A stretch of 64,000 nucleotides of DNA from Saprospiraceae bacterium. GTDB taxonomy: Bacteria > Bacteroidota > Bacteroidia > Chitinophagales > Saprospiraceae. Below the pieces are notes generated by a model. That model was not told the origin of the DNA. It saw only the letters and a program-made list of their open reading frames with translations, and did no database searches. Every line of letters starts with the position of its first letter. Position 1 is the first letter of the stretch. The stretch spans positions 496,001 through 560,000 of the forward strand of contig JADJPZ010000004.1 in assembly GCA_016713025.1 (NCBI GenBank). The letters run 5' to 3'. The translations under genes and the position numbers were made by a program. Positions 9,285 through 17,894 of this stretch are shown piece by piece.

Positions 9285-10772
9285 ATGAGTATTTTCACAT
9301 TAATGATTTATATAGCTATCGCAGCAGTACTTCTAACCACAGGCATGATGTATGTAATGAAAAAAAATAAGTCTGTCCTTATGAGTTTTGTACAAAATTT
9401 TGCGGGATTGTTATTTATTTTTTCCGGATGGGTAAAAGCTGTAGACCCGATGGGAACAGCTATCAAAATGGAAGACTATTTTGTTGAGTTCAATGCTGCA
9501 TTTACAGAGTCAGCCTTCAGTTTTTTGGCACCTTTGTTTCCATTTTTGTCTCAGCATTCTCTAGCCGTGGCTATTTTTATGATCATCTTTGAGATAGTGC
9601 TGGGTGTCATGCTCATATTGGGGGACAGACCAAAATTGACTGCCTGGTTGTTTTTTTTATTAGTGATTTTCTTTACTATTTTGACAGGTTATACTTATCT
9701 GACAGGATTTGTACCATTAGACACCACATTTTTCAAATTTGGTAATTGGACAGAGTTCAAAGCTACCAATATGCGTGTGACAGATTGCGGTTGTTTCGGA
9801 GACTTTATAAAGCTTGATCCGAGGGTGAGTTTTTTTAAAGATATATTTTTACTGATGCCCTCACTATATTTTATTTTCAGGTGGAAAGATATGCATCAGA
9901 TATTTACTGCAAGAAGGAGAAATATAGTACTATTGGTATCTACCATATTCCTCATCCTGTATTGTGTGTATAATTTCCACTGGAATGAACCTCATGTTGA
10001 CTTCCGACCATTTAAAAATGGTGCCAATATTGCTGCTATCAAGAAGACAGAAACGGATGCTGCCAATGCTGTGCAAGTCATAGCCCAGCGGATGAAAAAT
10101 AAAAAAACAGGGGAAATCAAAGATTTTGCTTATGCGGACTATATGAAAAATCTGGCTACCATCACTGAAGAATGGGAAACTATTGAACAGTTAAAAACGG
10201 AGCCAACGATCAAAGAAACCAAAATAAGTCATTTTCATATCATGGACTTTGATAGTGATGACAAGACAGATTTGTATTTGGCCAATGCTGATCCCCATAT
10301 CATGATACCCATCTACAAAGCAGAATATGAAGCGATACCTTCCATTAAGATAGTAAAGGATTCTATCTTCACTTTTGATACGATTCAGGTGATAGGTGTG
10401 GTAGATAGTTTCCAGGTAGTCCGAAATTTTAAGGAAGTTCGTACCAGAGAAGTGGAGTATTACAAAATTATCTGGGATCAGGATTTGCTCGATATTCTGA
10501 ACAGTAAGATCAAACCATTGGTTGAGCAGGCTGCAAAAGATAAAGTCAAGTCTTCATTTGTGATCAGTGGAATAGATGCTGAAAAAGCGCAAACATTATC
10601 TGAAGCCACAGGAATCAAAGCAGACATATACACCGCAGATGAAAAACTGCTAAAAACCATCATGCGCTCTAATCCGGGAATCATACTGTGGCAAAATGGT
10701 GTCCTGTTGCAAAAATGGCATTATAAAAAGCTACCTGAATGGCAGGCTATAAGAGCAGGATTTTTAAAGTGA
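9285..10772 (+). CDS. DoxX/MauE-like membrane protein of the BT_3928 type
   Basis: 495 residues. The first ~215 residues contain about five hydrophobic helices with the DoxX/MauE-type motif FSGWVKAVDPMGTAIKMEDY and the cysteine motif DCGCFGDF near residues 167-174, which in MauE/DoxX proteins marks a redox-linked membrane domain. The C-terminal ~270 residues are soluble, rich in Lys and Glu, and end with a segment (DIYTADEKLLKTIMRSNPGI to LWQNGVLLQKWHYKKLPEW) that resembles the last strands of a thioredoxin fold without a CxxC pair. Such DoxX plus soluble-domain proteins are a conserved Bacteroidota family (BT_3928). Function unknown; a part in envelope redox homeostasis is inferred from the family. 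Confidence 0.7.
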   Translation: MSIFTLMIYIAIAAVLLTTGMMYVMKKNKSVLMSFVQNFAGLLFIFSGWVKAVDPMGTAIKMEDYFVEFNAAFTESAFSFLAPLFPFLSQHSLAVAIFMIIFEIVLGVMLILGDRPKLTAWLFFLLVIFFTILTGYTYLTGFVPLDTTFFKFGNWTEFKATNMRVTDCGCFGDFIKLDPRVSFFKDIFLLMPSLYFIFRWKDMHQIFTARRRNIVLLVSTIFLILYCVYNFHWNEPHVDFRPFKNGANIAAIKKTETDAANAVQVIAQRMKNKKTGEIKDFAYADYMKNLATITEEWETIEQLKTEPTIKETKISHFHIMDFDSDDKTDLYLANADPHIMIPIYKAEYEAIPSIKIVKDSIFTFDTIQVIGVVDSFQVVRNFKEVRTREVEYYKIIWDQDLLDILNSKIKPLVEQAAKDKVKSSFVISGIDAEKAQTLSEATGIKADIYTADEKLLKTIMRSNPGIILWQNGVLLQKWHYKKLPEWQAIRAGFLK

Positions 10773-10817
10773 CATTCCTTGAAACTTTAACCTACTCTAA
10801 GTTTTATCTGCTTGATT

Positions 10818-10982
10818 GGTAACTATTTAGGTATATGCTTTCAAATCACAAAAATCAGTTAATTTTTCGTCAGATGAAGCTACTTTTTGAGTTAATAGCA
10901 GCGCTATTGACGAAAAAAGAGCTGAAATATCACGGAAAATTAACATTTTTTGATTGAAATTGATCATAACTAAATAGTTACC
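10818..10982. repeat. 165-bp fold-back element with GGTAACTATTTAG terminal inverted repeats
   Basis: Begins GGTAACTATTTAG and ends with its exact complement CTAAATAGTTACC. The two halves also pair inside (for example AGTTAATTTTTCGTC with the complement of ACGGAAAATTAAC, and TTAATAGCAGC against GCTATTGACG), so the whole sequence can fold into one long imperfect hairpin. It fills the gap between two convergent genes and may act as a bidirectional transcription end, or be a MITE. Confidence 0.65.
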
Positions 10983-10989
10983 TTAATTG

Positions 10990-11841
10990 TTAATAAGTTT
11001 TGGTCATTTGTTTGTCAATGACTAAGATAAAGTCAGCTTTTTTTAAATGTTCTTTGTCCAAGGATTTTAGCTGACTTTGCTCTACAGTGGCTATGGTCAT
11101 GATTTTGACTGTAGGCATGTAGTGCTTTAGATACCAGCTAATTCCCTCATAATTGTCCGAATGATATGTCCCATTAAAATGTAAAAATACACCCGGTGAA
11201 GGCAGATTATTAATGATAAAATGTGCCATAGTGGCATCTTTAATTGCTTGTGCTTTGGGCATTTTTTCGCCGGCATGACCGCCCATCATCTCCAGCATAC
11301 TTTTATAACCGGGCAAATTGATATCAAAAGGAATGGGCAAAGGAGCAATCCAGCTTTTTTCTTCCATGGTGAGCGAATCTAATCCGGCAAAATCTCCTCT
11401 GAATACCTTACTTGCATAGCGTCTTGGAATGTTTGCAGCGATGAAGGGTAATTTATTGTCTTTGGCAAAATCTACAAGTGGCTTGTAGTCAGTCTTATAA
11501 TTACTCCAAAGTCTTGCCAAAGAATCTAATGCTTTTTGGTCAATCTTTCCGGTCAGATATTGATTGAGAACTTGTTGGTTGTCAGTTTCTATCATTTCAG
11601 CTCCGAGTACCAATTTGGTTTTATTGTGAAGTGCTTCAGTCAGCTTGAGTTGCATCCAGTGACAAATCGGATTGTTATGATATTCGCCAAACAAAACTAC
11701 CTGATGCTTCAGGGATTGTTGAGTCATTTTTTTGAAAGAAGTTCTTTTACCCTTAGCACTAAATAACTGATAAGCAGGCAAATCCTGACCAGTCATTTGC
11801 AAAGTCAAAAGTATCATGAAGAAGGAAAAAATGATTCTCAT
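10990..11841 (-). CDS. ChaN family (DUF399) haem-binding-like lipoprotein/secreted protein
   Basis: About 283 residues from the ATG at 11841; the frame continues to an ATG at 11892, but the 11841 start gives a proper signal peptide (MRIIFSFFMILLTLQMTG). The ChaN signature is clear: VVLFGEYHNNPICHWMQL near residues 48-65, LGAEMIETDNQQVLNQYLTG after it, and the C-terminal FLHFNGTYHSDNYEGISWYL. In the family these His and Glu residues line the haem or metal site of a cofacial dimer. The protein is probably in the periplasm or outer membrane and linked to iron or haem handling. It is not next to a haem-uptake gene here. It ends against a TonB receptor region on the other side but is transcribed away from it. 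Confidence 0.8.
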   Translation of the reverse strand: MRIIFSFFMILLTLQMTGQDLPAYQLFSAKGKRTSFKKMTQQSLKHQVVLFGEYHNNPICHWMQLKLTEALHNKTKLVLGAEMIETDNQQVLNQYLTGKIDQKALDSLARLWSNYKTDYKPLVDFAKDNKLPFIAANIPRRYASKVFRGDFAGLDSLTMEEKSWIAPLPIPFDINLPGYKSMLEMMGGHAGEKMPKAQAIKDATMAHFIINNLPSPGVFLHFNGTYHSDNYEGISWYLKHYMPTVKIMTIATVEQSQLKSLDKEHLKKADFILVIDKQMTKTY

Positions 11842-11920
11842 TTGTTGGTTTTTAATGTGTGAGGTCAGAAATTTATTGGCCTTCCCTGGCAATACAAATT
11901 ATAGTTCTGAATTTAAAGTG

Positions 11921-11928
11921 CAAATATA
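11921..11928 (-). promoter_or_regulatory. -7 box of the ChaN-like gene
   Basis: Reads TATATTTG on the minus strand, matching TAnnTTTG, about 80 bp before the ATG at 11841. Confidence 0.4.
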
Positions 11929-12040
11929 AAAACTTAAGTTGAATATTTTTGGTGATACCATCATATAGTGAATATATTGAGTTGCACCAACTAGTAAAAG
12001 CCCTTCTTTATCCCTGGCCGGCGTGCCTTTTCAGCTCGAT

Positions 12041-12325
12041 CCCTAAAGAGTTGTCAAGTTACGCTTGAGACTACCCACATCTTCTTCTTACCAAAGTTCT
12101 GCGCTCCGCTCAATATGTTTACATTTCAAATTATTTTATACGCTAATTAACCCTAATTTCGCTAATTATTCATTTTTTAAATTTTAAAGCGATGAGAGCC
12201 CAAAGTATGGAAGATCGTGGGTGGGTCGTCCCTTTAGGGAATGAGGGTTGCGGGAAGAGAATATAGGAATTTTCTTTGTCCTCTAGGGATTGGGCCTGCC
12301 TGCGTGCCTTGACAGGCAGGGTTAT
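12041..12325. repeat. Dispersed intergenic repeat (CGTCTCAAGCGTAGCTTGAC family), two divergent copies
   Basis: 12041-12078 carries CCCTAAAGAGTTGTCAAG...ACGCTTGAGAC, the reverse of the sequence at 25847 and 27650. 12220-12254 (GTGGGTCGTCCCTTTAGGG, then AATGAGGGTTGCGGG) and 12285-12325 (GGGCCTGCCTGCGTGCCTT) match the repeats at 27680-27710 and 54220-54262. The 11893-12500 gap has no gene that I can support. Confidence 0.6.
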
Positions 12326-12502
12326 TACAGCATATCTCTTCATTATGTTTATTCTAATTAATTAGCACTTATGGCTTAAAACATTTGTTAATAGCATTAA
12401 GCGCAATTTGCTATACACGCGTATCACATAGTGAATAAAGCGAATGGCGTAAAGTAGCAAAAGCATAATAATCTTTGGTAAGCAAACTTTCTATCACATA
12501 AA

Positions 12503-12517
12503 TGCAACAATGTTGCA
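12503..12517. promoter_or_regulatory. Palindromic operator-like site before the TonB receptor
   Basis: TGCAACAATGTTGCA is a perfect 7-1-7 inverted repeat, ending 9 bp before the -7 box. The size and symmetry fit a Fur-family metalloregulator operator such as Zur; the assignment is inference from position and shape only. Confidence 0.5.
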
Positions 12518-12526
12518 CAAAATGAC

Positions 12527-12534
12527 TACTTTTG
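12527..12534 (+). promoter_or_regulatory. -7 box immediately before the TonB receptor start
   Basis: TACTTTTG matches TAnnTTTG and ends only 4 bp before the ATG at 12539, which would make the mRNA nearly leaderless if both signals are used. Confidence 0.45.
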
Positions 12535-12538
12535 CAGA

Positions 12539-14857
12539 ATGTATCCGATTTACTATCGAATTTGTACTTTTTTTGTGGCCATTTTCTTTTACTCAACCAC
12601 AACAATAAGTCAATCTTGCGACCTTACAGTAAAAGGCCAGATTAGTGATTTTCATGAAGACCATACACTGGAATATGCAACGGTTTATATTCAGGAACTC
12701 AAAACAGGGGTTACAACAGATGAAACGGGCAAATTTGAGCTAAATCAACTTTGCAAGGGAGAGTACCATTTTATCATATCTCATATAGGGTGTGCCTCCA
12801 AAACGATTTACTTTAGTCTTCAGCGGGATACAACTATTCAGGTTTTTATGGAGCATCATGATGAACTATTGGAAGAAGTAATTATAGAAGGTACCGGGTT
12901 TCAAAACAAAACAGGTTTAGTAAAATCAGTCATTTCTAAAGATATGATCATCGAAATGTCGGGTCAAAACCTAACAGAAATGCTGAGAACTATACCTGGT
13001 GTAAGTATCTTAAGATCAGGACCCAATCTGACTAAACCCATTATAAACGGACTTTATGGCAATCGTATCACAGTCCTGAATCATGGATTGCCGCAGGAGG
13101 GCCAGCAATGGGGCAATGATCATGCACCGGAAATTGATCCCAATACAGCAGATAAAATTTCGGTTTACAAAGGCAGCAATGCTATAAAATATGGACTTTC
13201 TACATTAGGTGGACTCGTAGTCATCGAGCCTGATGATCTGAGTTATGATCCACACTGGCATGGTGATATGAAAATCACAGGACAAACCAATGGAAGAAGT
13301 TATGGTTTGCAGACTGCTTTGCGCAAATCTACTGCATGGGGTAATACCAGATGGACGGCAGGATTTACCAATAGTGGTGACAGACATACACCAGATTACT
13401 ATCTGACCAATACAGGTAACAAAGAAAAATCTGTATCCTTGCTTTGGAGCAATAGTCAGACTTCCCGAGCATACCGAAAGTTTTATTATAGTTTTTACCA
13501 AAATGAAATCGGCATATTGCGCGGCTCACATATCGGAAACCTCACTGATCTTCAGGACGCCATAGGACGCAATGTACCCTTTTTTACACAGGATAGTTTT
13601 AGTTATGCCATCAATGCACCAAGACAAAATGTAAGACATCATCTTGCAAAATACAGTCAAAAATATTTCATGTCTGAATCCCTGATCCTGAATATAGATG
13701 CAGGATTTCAAGCCAATCTGCGACAGGAATATGATGTGCGAAGAGGAGGGAGAAGTGATAGACCTACGCTGGATTTAGTATTATTGAGTCAGTTTTATGA
13801 TGTACAGCTTACCCACCAGGGCTCCAATCCGGGTGAAGTACAATCTGCAGGTATTCAGTATAAAATCAATGATAACTCCAATCAGGCAGGTACCGGTATC
13901 AATCCTTTGATTCCCAATTATTTAAATCATCAACTAGCCTCTTATTTTATTTATAAAAACAAATGGAAATCTGTACTTTGGGAATTGGGTGTCAGGGCAG
14001 AATATCGGGATTATCAGATTTACAGATCAGAAAATACAGGAGGATATGCCCGTCATCATTTTTTTAATATGGCTGGAAATCTTGGCTTTAAACAAAATAT
14101 CAACAAAGACATATCTGCCACTCTTGATATATCGTACACCGGAAGACCCCCTGAAATCAATGAACTTTATAGTTTTGGCCTACATCAGGGAGTAAGTGGT
14201 ATAGAAGAGGGTAATCCTGGTTTACAACCTGAACATTCGTTCAAAATAGTCCAGGAATGGAATGGTCACCTTACACACCATCATCATGTCCAGATGTCTG
14301 TGTTCTATAATACATTCCGGAATTTTATTTATCTCCAACCTTCAGATGAATTCAGATTGACGATCAGAGGTGCATTTCCGGTATATAGATACGTGGCTGC
14401 AAATGCAGATATTGCAGGTCTAAGCTTTAAGTCCAATCTGGAAATAAATAAAAACCTTCTGTGGAGCAATACTTTCAATTATACATACGGACAAAACCAG
14501 ACCATGGGTCATGGATTGATCAGAATTCCGCCGCTGAATGCAGTCTCAAATATTTCATACACCATCAGTAAATCTGCATGGTTTGAAGAAATGAAGCTGG
14601 GAACAGAAATCAGTTATACAGCTATGCAAAATAGGGTCAATGAAAAAGAAGATTTCCTTCTACCGCCGGACAGTTATGTGCTTTTTAATGGATTTCTAAA
14701 AATGAAATGGAAGACCAATTCAAAAAATGATATCGATCTCGTCATAAGAGGTGAAAACCTTTTGGAAAAAAGCTATCGCGATTACTTGAACAGATTAAGG
14801 TATTTTGCTGACGAATTAGGAAGGAATATTTATGTAAATATTAATATCAAATTTTAA
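12539..14857 (+). CDS. TonB-dependent outer-membrane receptor with carboxypeptidase-regulatory-like N-domain
   Basis: 772 residues. Signal peptide to about residue 24, then a CarboxypepD_reg-like beta-sandwich (GQISDFHEDHTLEYATVYIQ to about 105), then the plug domain (TEMLRTIPGVSILR, NRITVLNHGLPQEGQQWG, KISVYKGSNAIKYGLSTLGG) and a beta-barrel that ends in an aromatic-containing strand (NIYVNINIKF). A His-rich loop THHHHVQM near residues 577-584 and an N-terminal His/Asp stretch (FHEDH) hint at metal binding. It probably imports a metal or metal complex using TonB energy. The palindrome at 12503-12517 overlapping the promoter region, and the following HDH-rich lipoprotein 25 bp downstream, fit a metal-regulated uptake operon; zinc is my best guess. 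Confidence 0.85.
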   Translation: MYPIYYRICTFFVAIFFYSTTTISQSCDLTVKGQISDFHEDHTLEYATVYIQELKTGVTTDETGKFELNQLCKGEYHFIISHIGCASKTIYFSLQRDTTIQVFMEHHDELLEEVIIEGTGFQNKTGLVKSVISKDMIIEMSGQNLTEMLRTIPGVSILRSGPNLTKPIINGLYGNRITVLNHGLPQEGQQWGNDHAPEIDPNTADKISVYKGSNAIKYGLSTLGGLVVIEPDDLSYDPHWHGDMKITGQTNGRSYGLQTALRKSTAWGNTRWTAGFTNSGDRHTPDYYLTNTGNKEKSVSLLWSNSQTSRAYRKFYYSFYQNEIGILRGSHIGNLTDLQDAIGRNVPFFTQDSFSYAINAPRQNVRHHLAKYSQKYFMSESLILNIDAGFQANLRQEYDVRRGGRSDRPTLDLVLLSQFYDVQLTHQGSNPGEVQSAGIQYKINDNSNQAGTGINPLIPNYLNHQLASYFIYKNKWKSVLWELGVRAEYRDYQIYRSENTGGYARHHFFNMAGNLGFKQNINKDISATLDISYTGRPPEINELYSFGLHQGVSGIEEGNPGLQPEHSFKIVQEWNGHLTHHHHVQMSVFYNTFRNFIYLQPSDEFRLTIRGAFPVYRYVAANADIAGLSFKSNLEINKNLLWSNTFNYTYGQNQTMGHGLIRIPPLNAVSNISYTISKSAWFEEMKLGTEISYTAMQNRVNEKEDFLLPPDSYVLFNGFLKMKWKTNSKNDIDLVIRGENLLEKSYRDYLNRLRYFADELGRNIYVNINIKF

Positions 14858-14882
14858 TTTTTTAATAATTTAATACAATATC

Positions 14883-15443
14883 ATGAAAAAGTTTTTTTTA
14901 TTAAGCATGGCTTTGATAAGCATCGGATTTAACTCTTGCGGTGATGATCACGATCATGAAAATGAATCAGAACTTATCACCTCAGTGGTGTACACTTTAA
15001 CTCCATCTTCAGGAGTACCCGTAGTGATGACATTCAAGGATATCGATGGTGATGGTGGCAAAGCACCGGTCATCACCACATCAGGTAGTCTGAAATCTAC
15101 CGAAACTTACAATGGAAGTTTGGTCTTACTCAATGAATCAGTTAGTCCTGCGGTAGATATTACAAAGGAAATAAATGCGGAAGACGAAGCTCACCAGTTT
15201 TTCTTTGAAGTAACCGGAGCTCTTCAAGGGAAGGTGGCCATCACTTATGAAGACAAGGATAGCCAAAACAATCCTGTAGGCTTAAAAACCAAAGTAAAAC
15301 CTTCCGGTACCGGAACAGGTAAGTTGAAAATCACGCTCAGGCATGAACCAAACAAAAAAGCATCAGGTGTAGCAAGCGGAAGTATTGCCAATGCCGGCGG
15401 CGAAACTGATATCGAAGTAAGTTTTGATATAGAGGTGAAGTAG
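14883..15443 (+). CDS. Small lipoprotein with DDHDHE N-terminus, partner of the TonB receptor
   Basis: 186 residues. The signal peptide ends in a lipobox (LISIGFNSC); right after the Cys comes GDDHDHENESE, a cluster of Asp, His and Glu that could bind a divalent metal. The rest is beta-rich, with acidic stretches such as KDIDGDGGKAP and no recognisable enzyme motif. It starts 25 bp after the TonB receptor stop and is followed by a terminator, so the two genes form an operon. Lipoproteins of this kind often sit on the cell surface and deliver the ligand to the receptor. I do not recognise a named family; the metal role is inferred from composition and context. Confidence 0.7.
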   Translation: MKKFFLLSMALISIGFNSCGDDHDHENESELITSVVYTLTPSSGVPVVMTFKDIDGDGGKAPVITTSGSLKSTETYNGSLVLLNESVSPAVDITKEINAEDEAHQFFFEVTGALQGKVAITYEDKDSQNNPVGLKTKVKPSGTGTGKLKITLRHEPNKKASGVASGSIANAGGETDIEVSFDIEVK

Positions 15444-15488
15444 TGATAGAAGACGAATATTAGATCTGAAGCACTACAATACCAAATA

Positions 15489-15526
15489 AAAAGCATCTCC
15501 CAATTTTAAAAAGGAGATGCTTTTTT
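15489..15526. terminator. Bidirectional hairpin terminator
   Basis: AAAAGCATCTCC and its exact complement GGAGATGCTTTT with a 12-bp loop, A run at one side and T run at the other. It lies between two convergent genes and can serve both. Confidence 0.85.
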
Positions 15527-15545
15527 AAAGCAGATAATTTCTGAA

Positions 15546-16991
15546 TTACTGCCTTGGTATAAGGTTAAACTCCACCCGTCTGTTCAGAGATCTGCCTTTT
15601 TCATTTACATTGGTAGTGATAGGCCGCGATTCTCCATATCCTGTGGAACTGATTCTGGTAGCATTTACTCCTTTATTTACTAAGAAATCATAGCAGGCTT
15701 TGGCACGTTTTTCAGATAAAATCTGGTTGGCAGATTCGCTGCCTACATTGTCAGTATGGCCACTTATCGTCATCACAAAATCCGGATATCTACCCATGAT
15801 ATCAGCGATTTGCGACAAAACGATATTGGATTCAGGTTTCAATACAGCACTTCCTGTTTGGAACTGTACTGCCTGCATAGCTACCTCAAGTGTCTTTTTA
15901 TCTTCTTTGGTGATTTCTGGACAACCATCATTGGCAACCGTACCAGCAATATTGGGGCATTTGTCCCGACTGTCATCGATGCCATCACCATCTGTGTCGG
16001 GGCATCCATAATAAATTTTAAGCCCTGGTCTATCCGGGCATTTGTCGTCTTTGTCGGCTACACCATCCCCATCTTTGTCAGGACAGCCTCCTGCTGCAGC
16101 ACTTCCGCTGTCATTGGGACATTTATCTTCGCTATCCGGGATACCATCGCCATCAGCATCAGCCTTTTTTTCAGGACATCCTTTATTTTTAGCCACTCCG
16201 GCTATATTGGGGCATACGTCTTCATTGTCCGGAATGCCATCACCATCGCTATCCGGACATCCTTTAAATTCTTTAAGTCCTTTTGATTCAGGGCATTTAT
16301 CTTCGTAATCTGCAACACCATCCCCATCTTTGTCGGGGCATCCATTCAATTCTTTAAGACCGAATTCATTTGGGCAAAGATCCAGATCATCACTTATACC
16401 ATCGTTATCACTGTCGATTTTTGTCATTTTATCTTTTTCATTGTCGGTAGGACTTTCCGGAGATTTTCCAAGCAGATATGTAAAACCTAAACCATGTTGC
16501 AGATTGTTTCTGTTTTCAGCCAAAGAATATCTGAATTCTGACTGCCAGTGAAAATACGCTTTAGGAGCTATTCTGAAATATATACCTAAGCCTGCCGGTA
16601 TCTGAACATTAAATTCTCCTTTGTCCTCATACACACCGCCTGCACCTGCAAATACATAAGGCGTCAATCTTTTGCCGGAGGTCTCAAATCGATACTGAAA
16701 CTGCGCATCCAGACTGGCAATTCTTTTTTTGAAATCATTGATCGAATCCGAATTCACTACTCCATATCTCAATGGAATAGCAATAGCCACATTATTGGAC
16801 AGCATTCTTTGATATCCGATCTCGTATCCATGGCGATAATCCTTGAAGTTGGTTATATTTCCACCATTCTGAGACTGATAGTCCATAAATAGTTTTTTGA
16901 AAGTAACACCTGATTTATTTGCAGGATTTTGGCCGAATGCCCACCCTACGGAGCATACCAAAAAAAGAAGAGCTTTAAAAAAATTTCCCAT
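15546..16991 (-). CDS. OmpA-family outer-membrane protein with thrombospondin type 3 repeats
   Basis: 481 residues. Signal peptide (FFKALLFLVCSVGWAFG), a beta-barrel-like N-domain to about residue 170, then a run of calcium-binding thrombospondin type 3 repeats from about 190 to 355 with the pattern DxDxDGxxDxxDxCPN (for example DSDGDGIPDNEDVCPN). The C-terminal OmpA/MotB domain (about 365-478) has the peptidoglycan-binding signature ISGHTDNVGSESANQILSEK and GYGESRP. The barrel sits in the outer membrane and the OmpA domain ties it to peptidoglycan. This architecture is common and often abundant in Bacteroidota. A -7 box at 17030-17037 gives a short leader. Confidence 0.92.
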   Translation of the reverse strand: MGNFFKALLFLVCSVGWAFGQNPANKSGVTFKKLFMDYQSQNGGNITNFKDYRHGYEIGYQRMLSNNVAIAIPLRYGVVNSDSINDFKKRIASLDAQFQYRFETSGKRLTPYVFAGAGGVYEDKGEFNVQIPAGLGIYFRIAPKAYFHWQSEFRYSLAENRNNLQHGLGFTYLLGKSPESPTDNEKDKMTKIDSDNDGISDDLDLCPNEFGLKELNGCPDKDGDGVADYEDKCPESKGLKEFKGCPDSDGDGIPDNEDVCPNIAGVAKNKGCPEKKADADGDGIPDSEDKCPNDSGSAAAGGCPDKDGDGVADKDDKCPDRPGLKIYYGCPDTDGDGIDDSRDKCPNIAGTVANDGCPEITKEDKKTLEVAMQAVQFQTGSAVLKPESNIVLSQIADIMGRYPDFVMTISGHTDNVGSESANQILSEKRAKACYDFLVNKGVNATRISSTGYGESRPITTNVNEKGRSLNRRVEFNLIPRQ

Positions 16992-17029
16992 AATTTATGA
17001 TTCTTATGTATAGATATCTATATGAGATG

Positions 17030-17037
17030 CAAAAATA
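17030..17037 (-). promoter_or_regulatory. -7 box of the OmpA/TSP3 gene
   Basis: Reads TATTTTTG on the minus strand, 39 bp before the ATG at 16991. Confidence 0.5.
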
Positions 17038-17623
17038 CATAATAATATTATATAATATATAATTTCTTATTAATATTTTCTAAATTCTAACTTTCTTGCA
17101 ATAAAATGTATAATTTATTTTTAAAAATTTAGTGAATACAAAAAATTTAGTTTTGTACAATGTAAATGAATGGTCTAGTCTCGTTAGAGAAACGAGCAAA
17201 TTGCATTAAACAATAAATCTATTGTTCAAAGTCTATGACTTTTGGAGTTTTAAAGTAAGACTTTGACAAACGGAGTTGGATTTTCTGGCTTGCCTGCCGA
17301 TTACGGATGGGATGGAGTAAAATAAACTCCTTTGTCCTCCTTGAGGGTAAGTGTAAAACAAAAAGTAATTTTTTTTGGAGTGCAAATTTGGGATGCACCC
17401 ATAATATTTTTGTATATCAGTGTTGCATGTCTTACTTGTACAGTAAGAATCTTTCATATTTTGTATCAAAGCAGACAAAAAAGTGTAAGCTAAACAGCAG
17501 ATTAACAAAGTAATATAAATAATTAAATTTTCATTTATTTTATCTTTGACCTTTCAGAGTGGCCTCATTTGAAAAATATTTTTAATTTTTTAATAAAAAC
17601 ACATTATTTAAATAATTAATATG
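17038..17623. other. Gene-free stretch with small hairpins
   Basis: No convincing gene. It holds AAAGTCTATGACTTT (17228-17242), a short hairpin around CTCGTTAGAGAAACGAG (17180-17196) and one copy of a GTGCAAATTTGGG motif (17380-17400) that recurs at 25766 and 29128. Confidence 0.4.
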
Positions 17624-17631
17624 TATCTTTG
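17624..17631 (+). promoter_or_regulatory. -7 box of the reprolysin-like protease gene
   Basis: TATCTTTG; implies a leader of about 255 nt before the ATG at 17895. The leader (17640-17894) has no gene; it contains GACCAACGGGTC at about 17855. I do not recognise a known riboswitch in it. Confidence 0.5.
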
Positions 17632-17894
17632 CAAAAAATAGTGTTATAGGATGTGTTTATATATTAAAACTGATTTGAAAAACTTAATTTAAAGTAGATC
17701 ATACTTTTCAGGCGAGGGAGGATGTTAAAGCATCTGGACTAAGGTGAAAAGGGTGGTAGGTTTAAAACAAAATTGCTACTGCTATATCAGTGATAAATTA
17801 AGATACATACCTTAGGATATTCCAACCATTAGAATGATATTATTTTAGGAAAGACCAACGGGTCATATTTCTTAATTATTAATACAGGTGTATT

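Noticed and set aside
15700..16551. Plus-strand ORFs of up to 176 codons opposite the OmpA gene
   Set aside because: They mirror the thrombospondin-repeat coding sequence of the minus strand.
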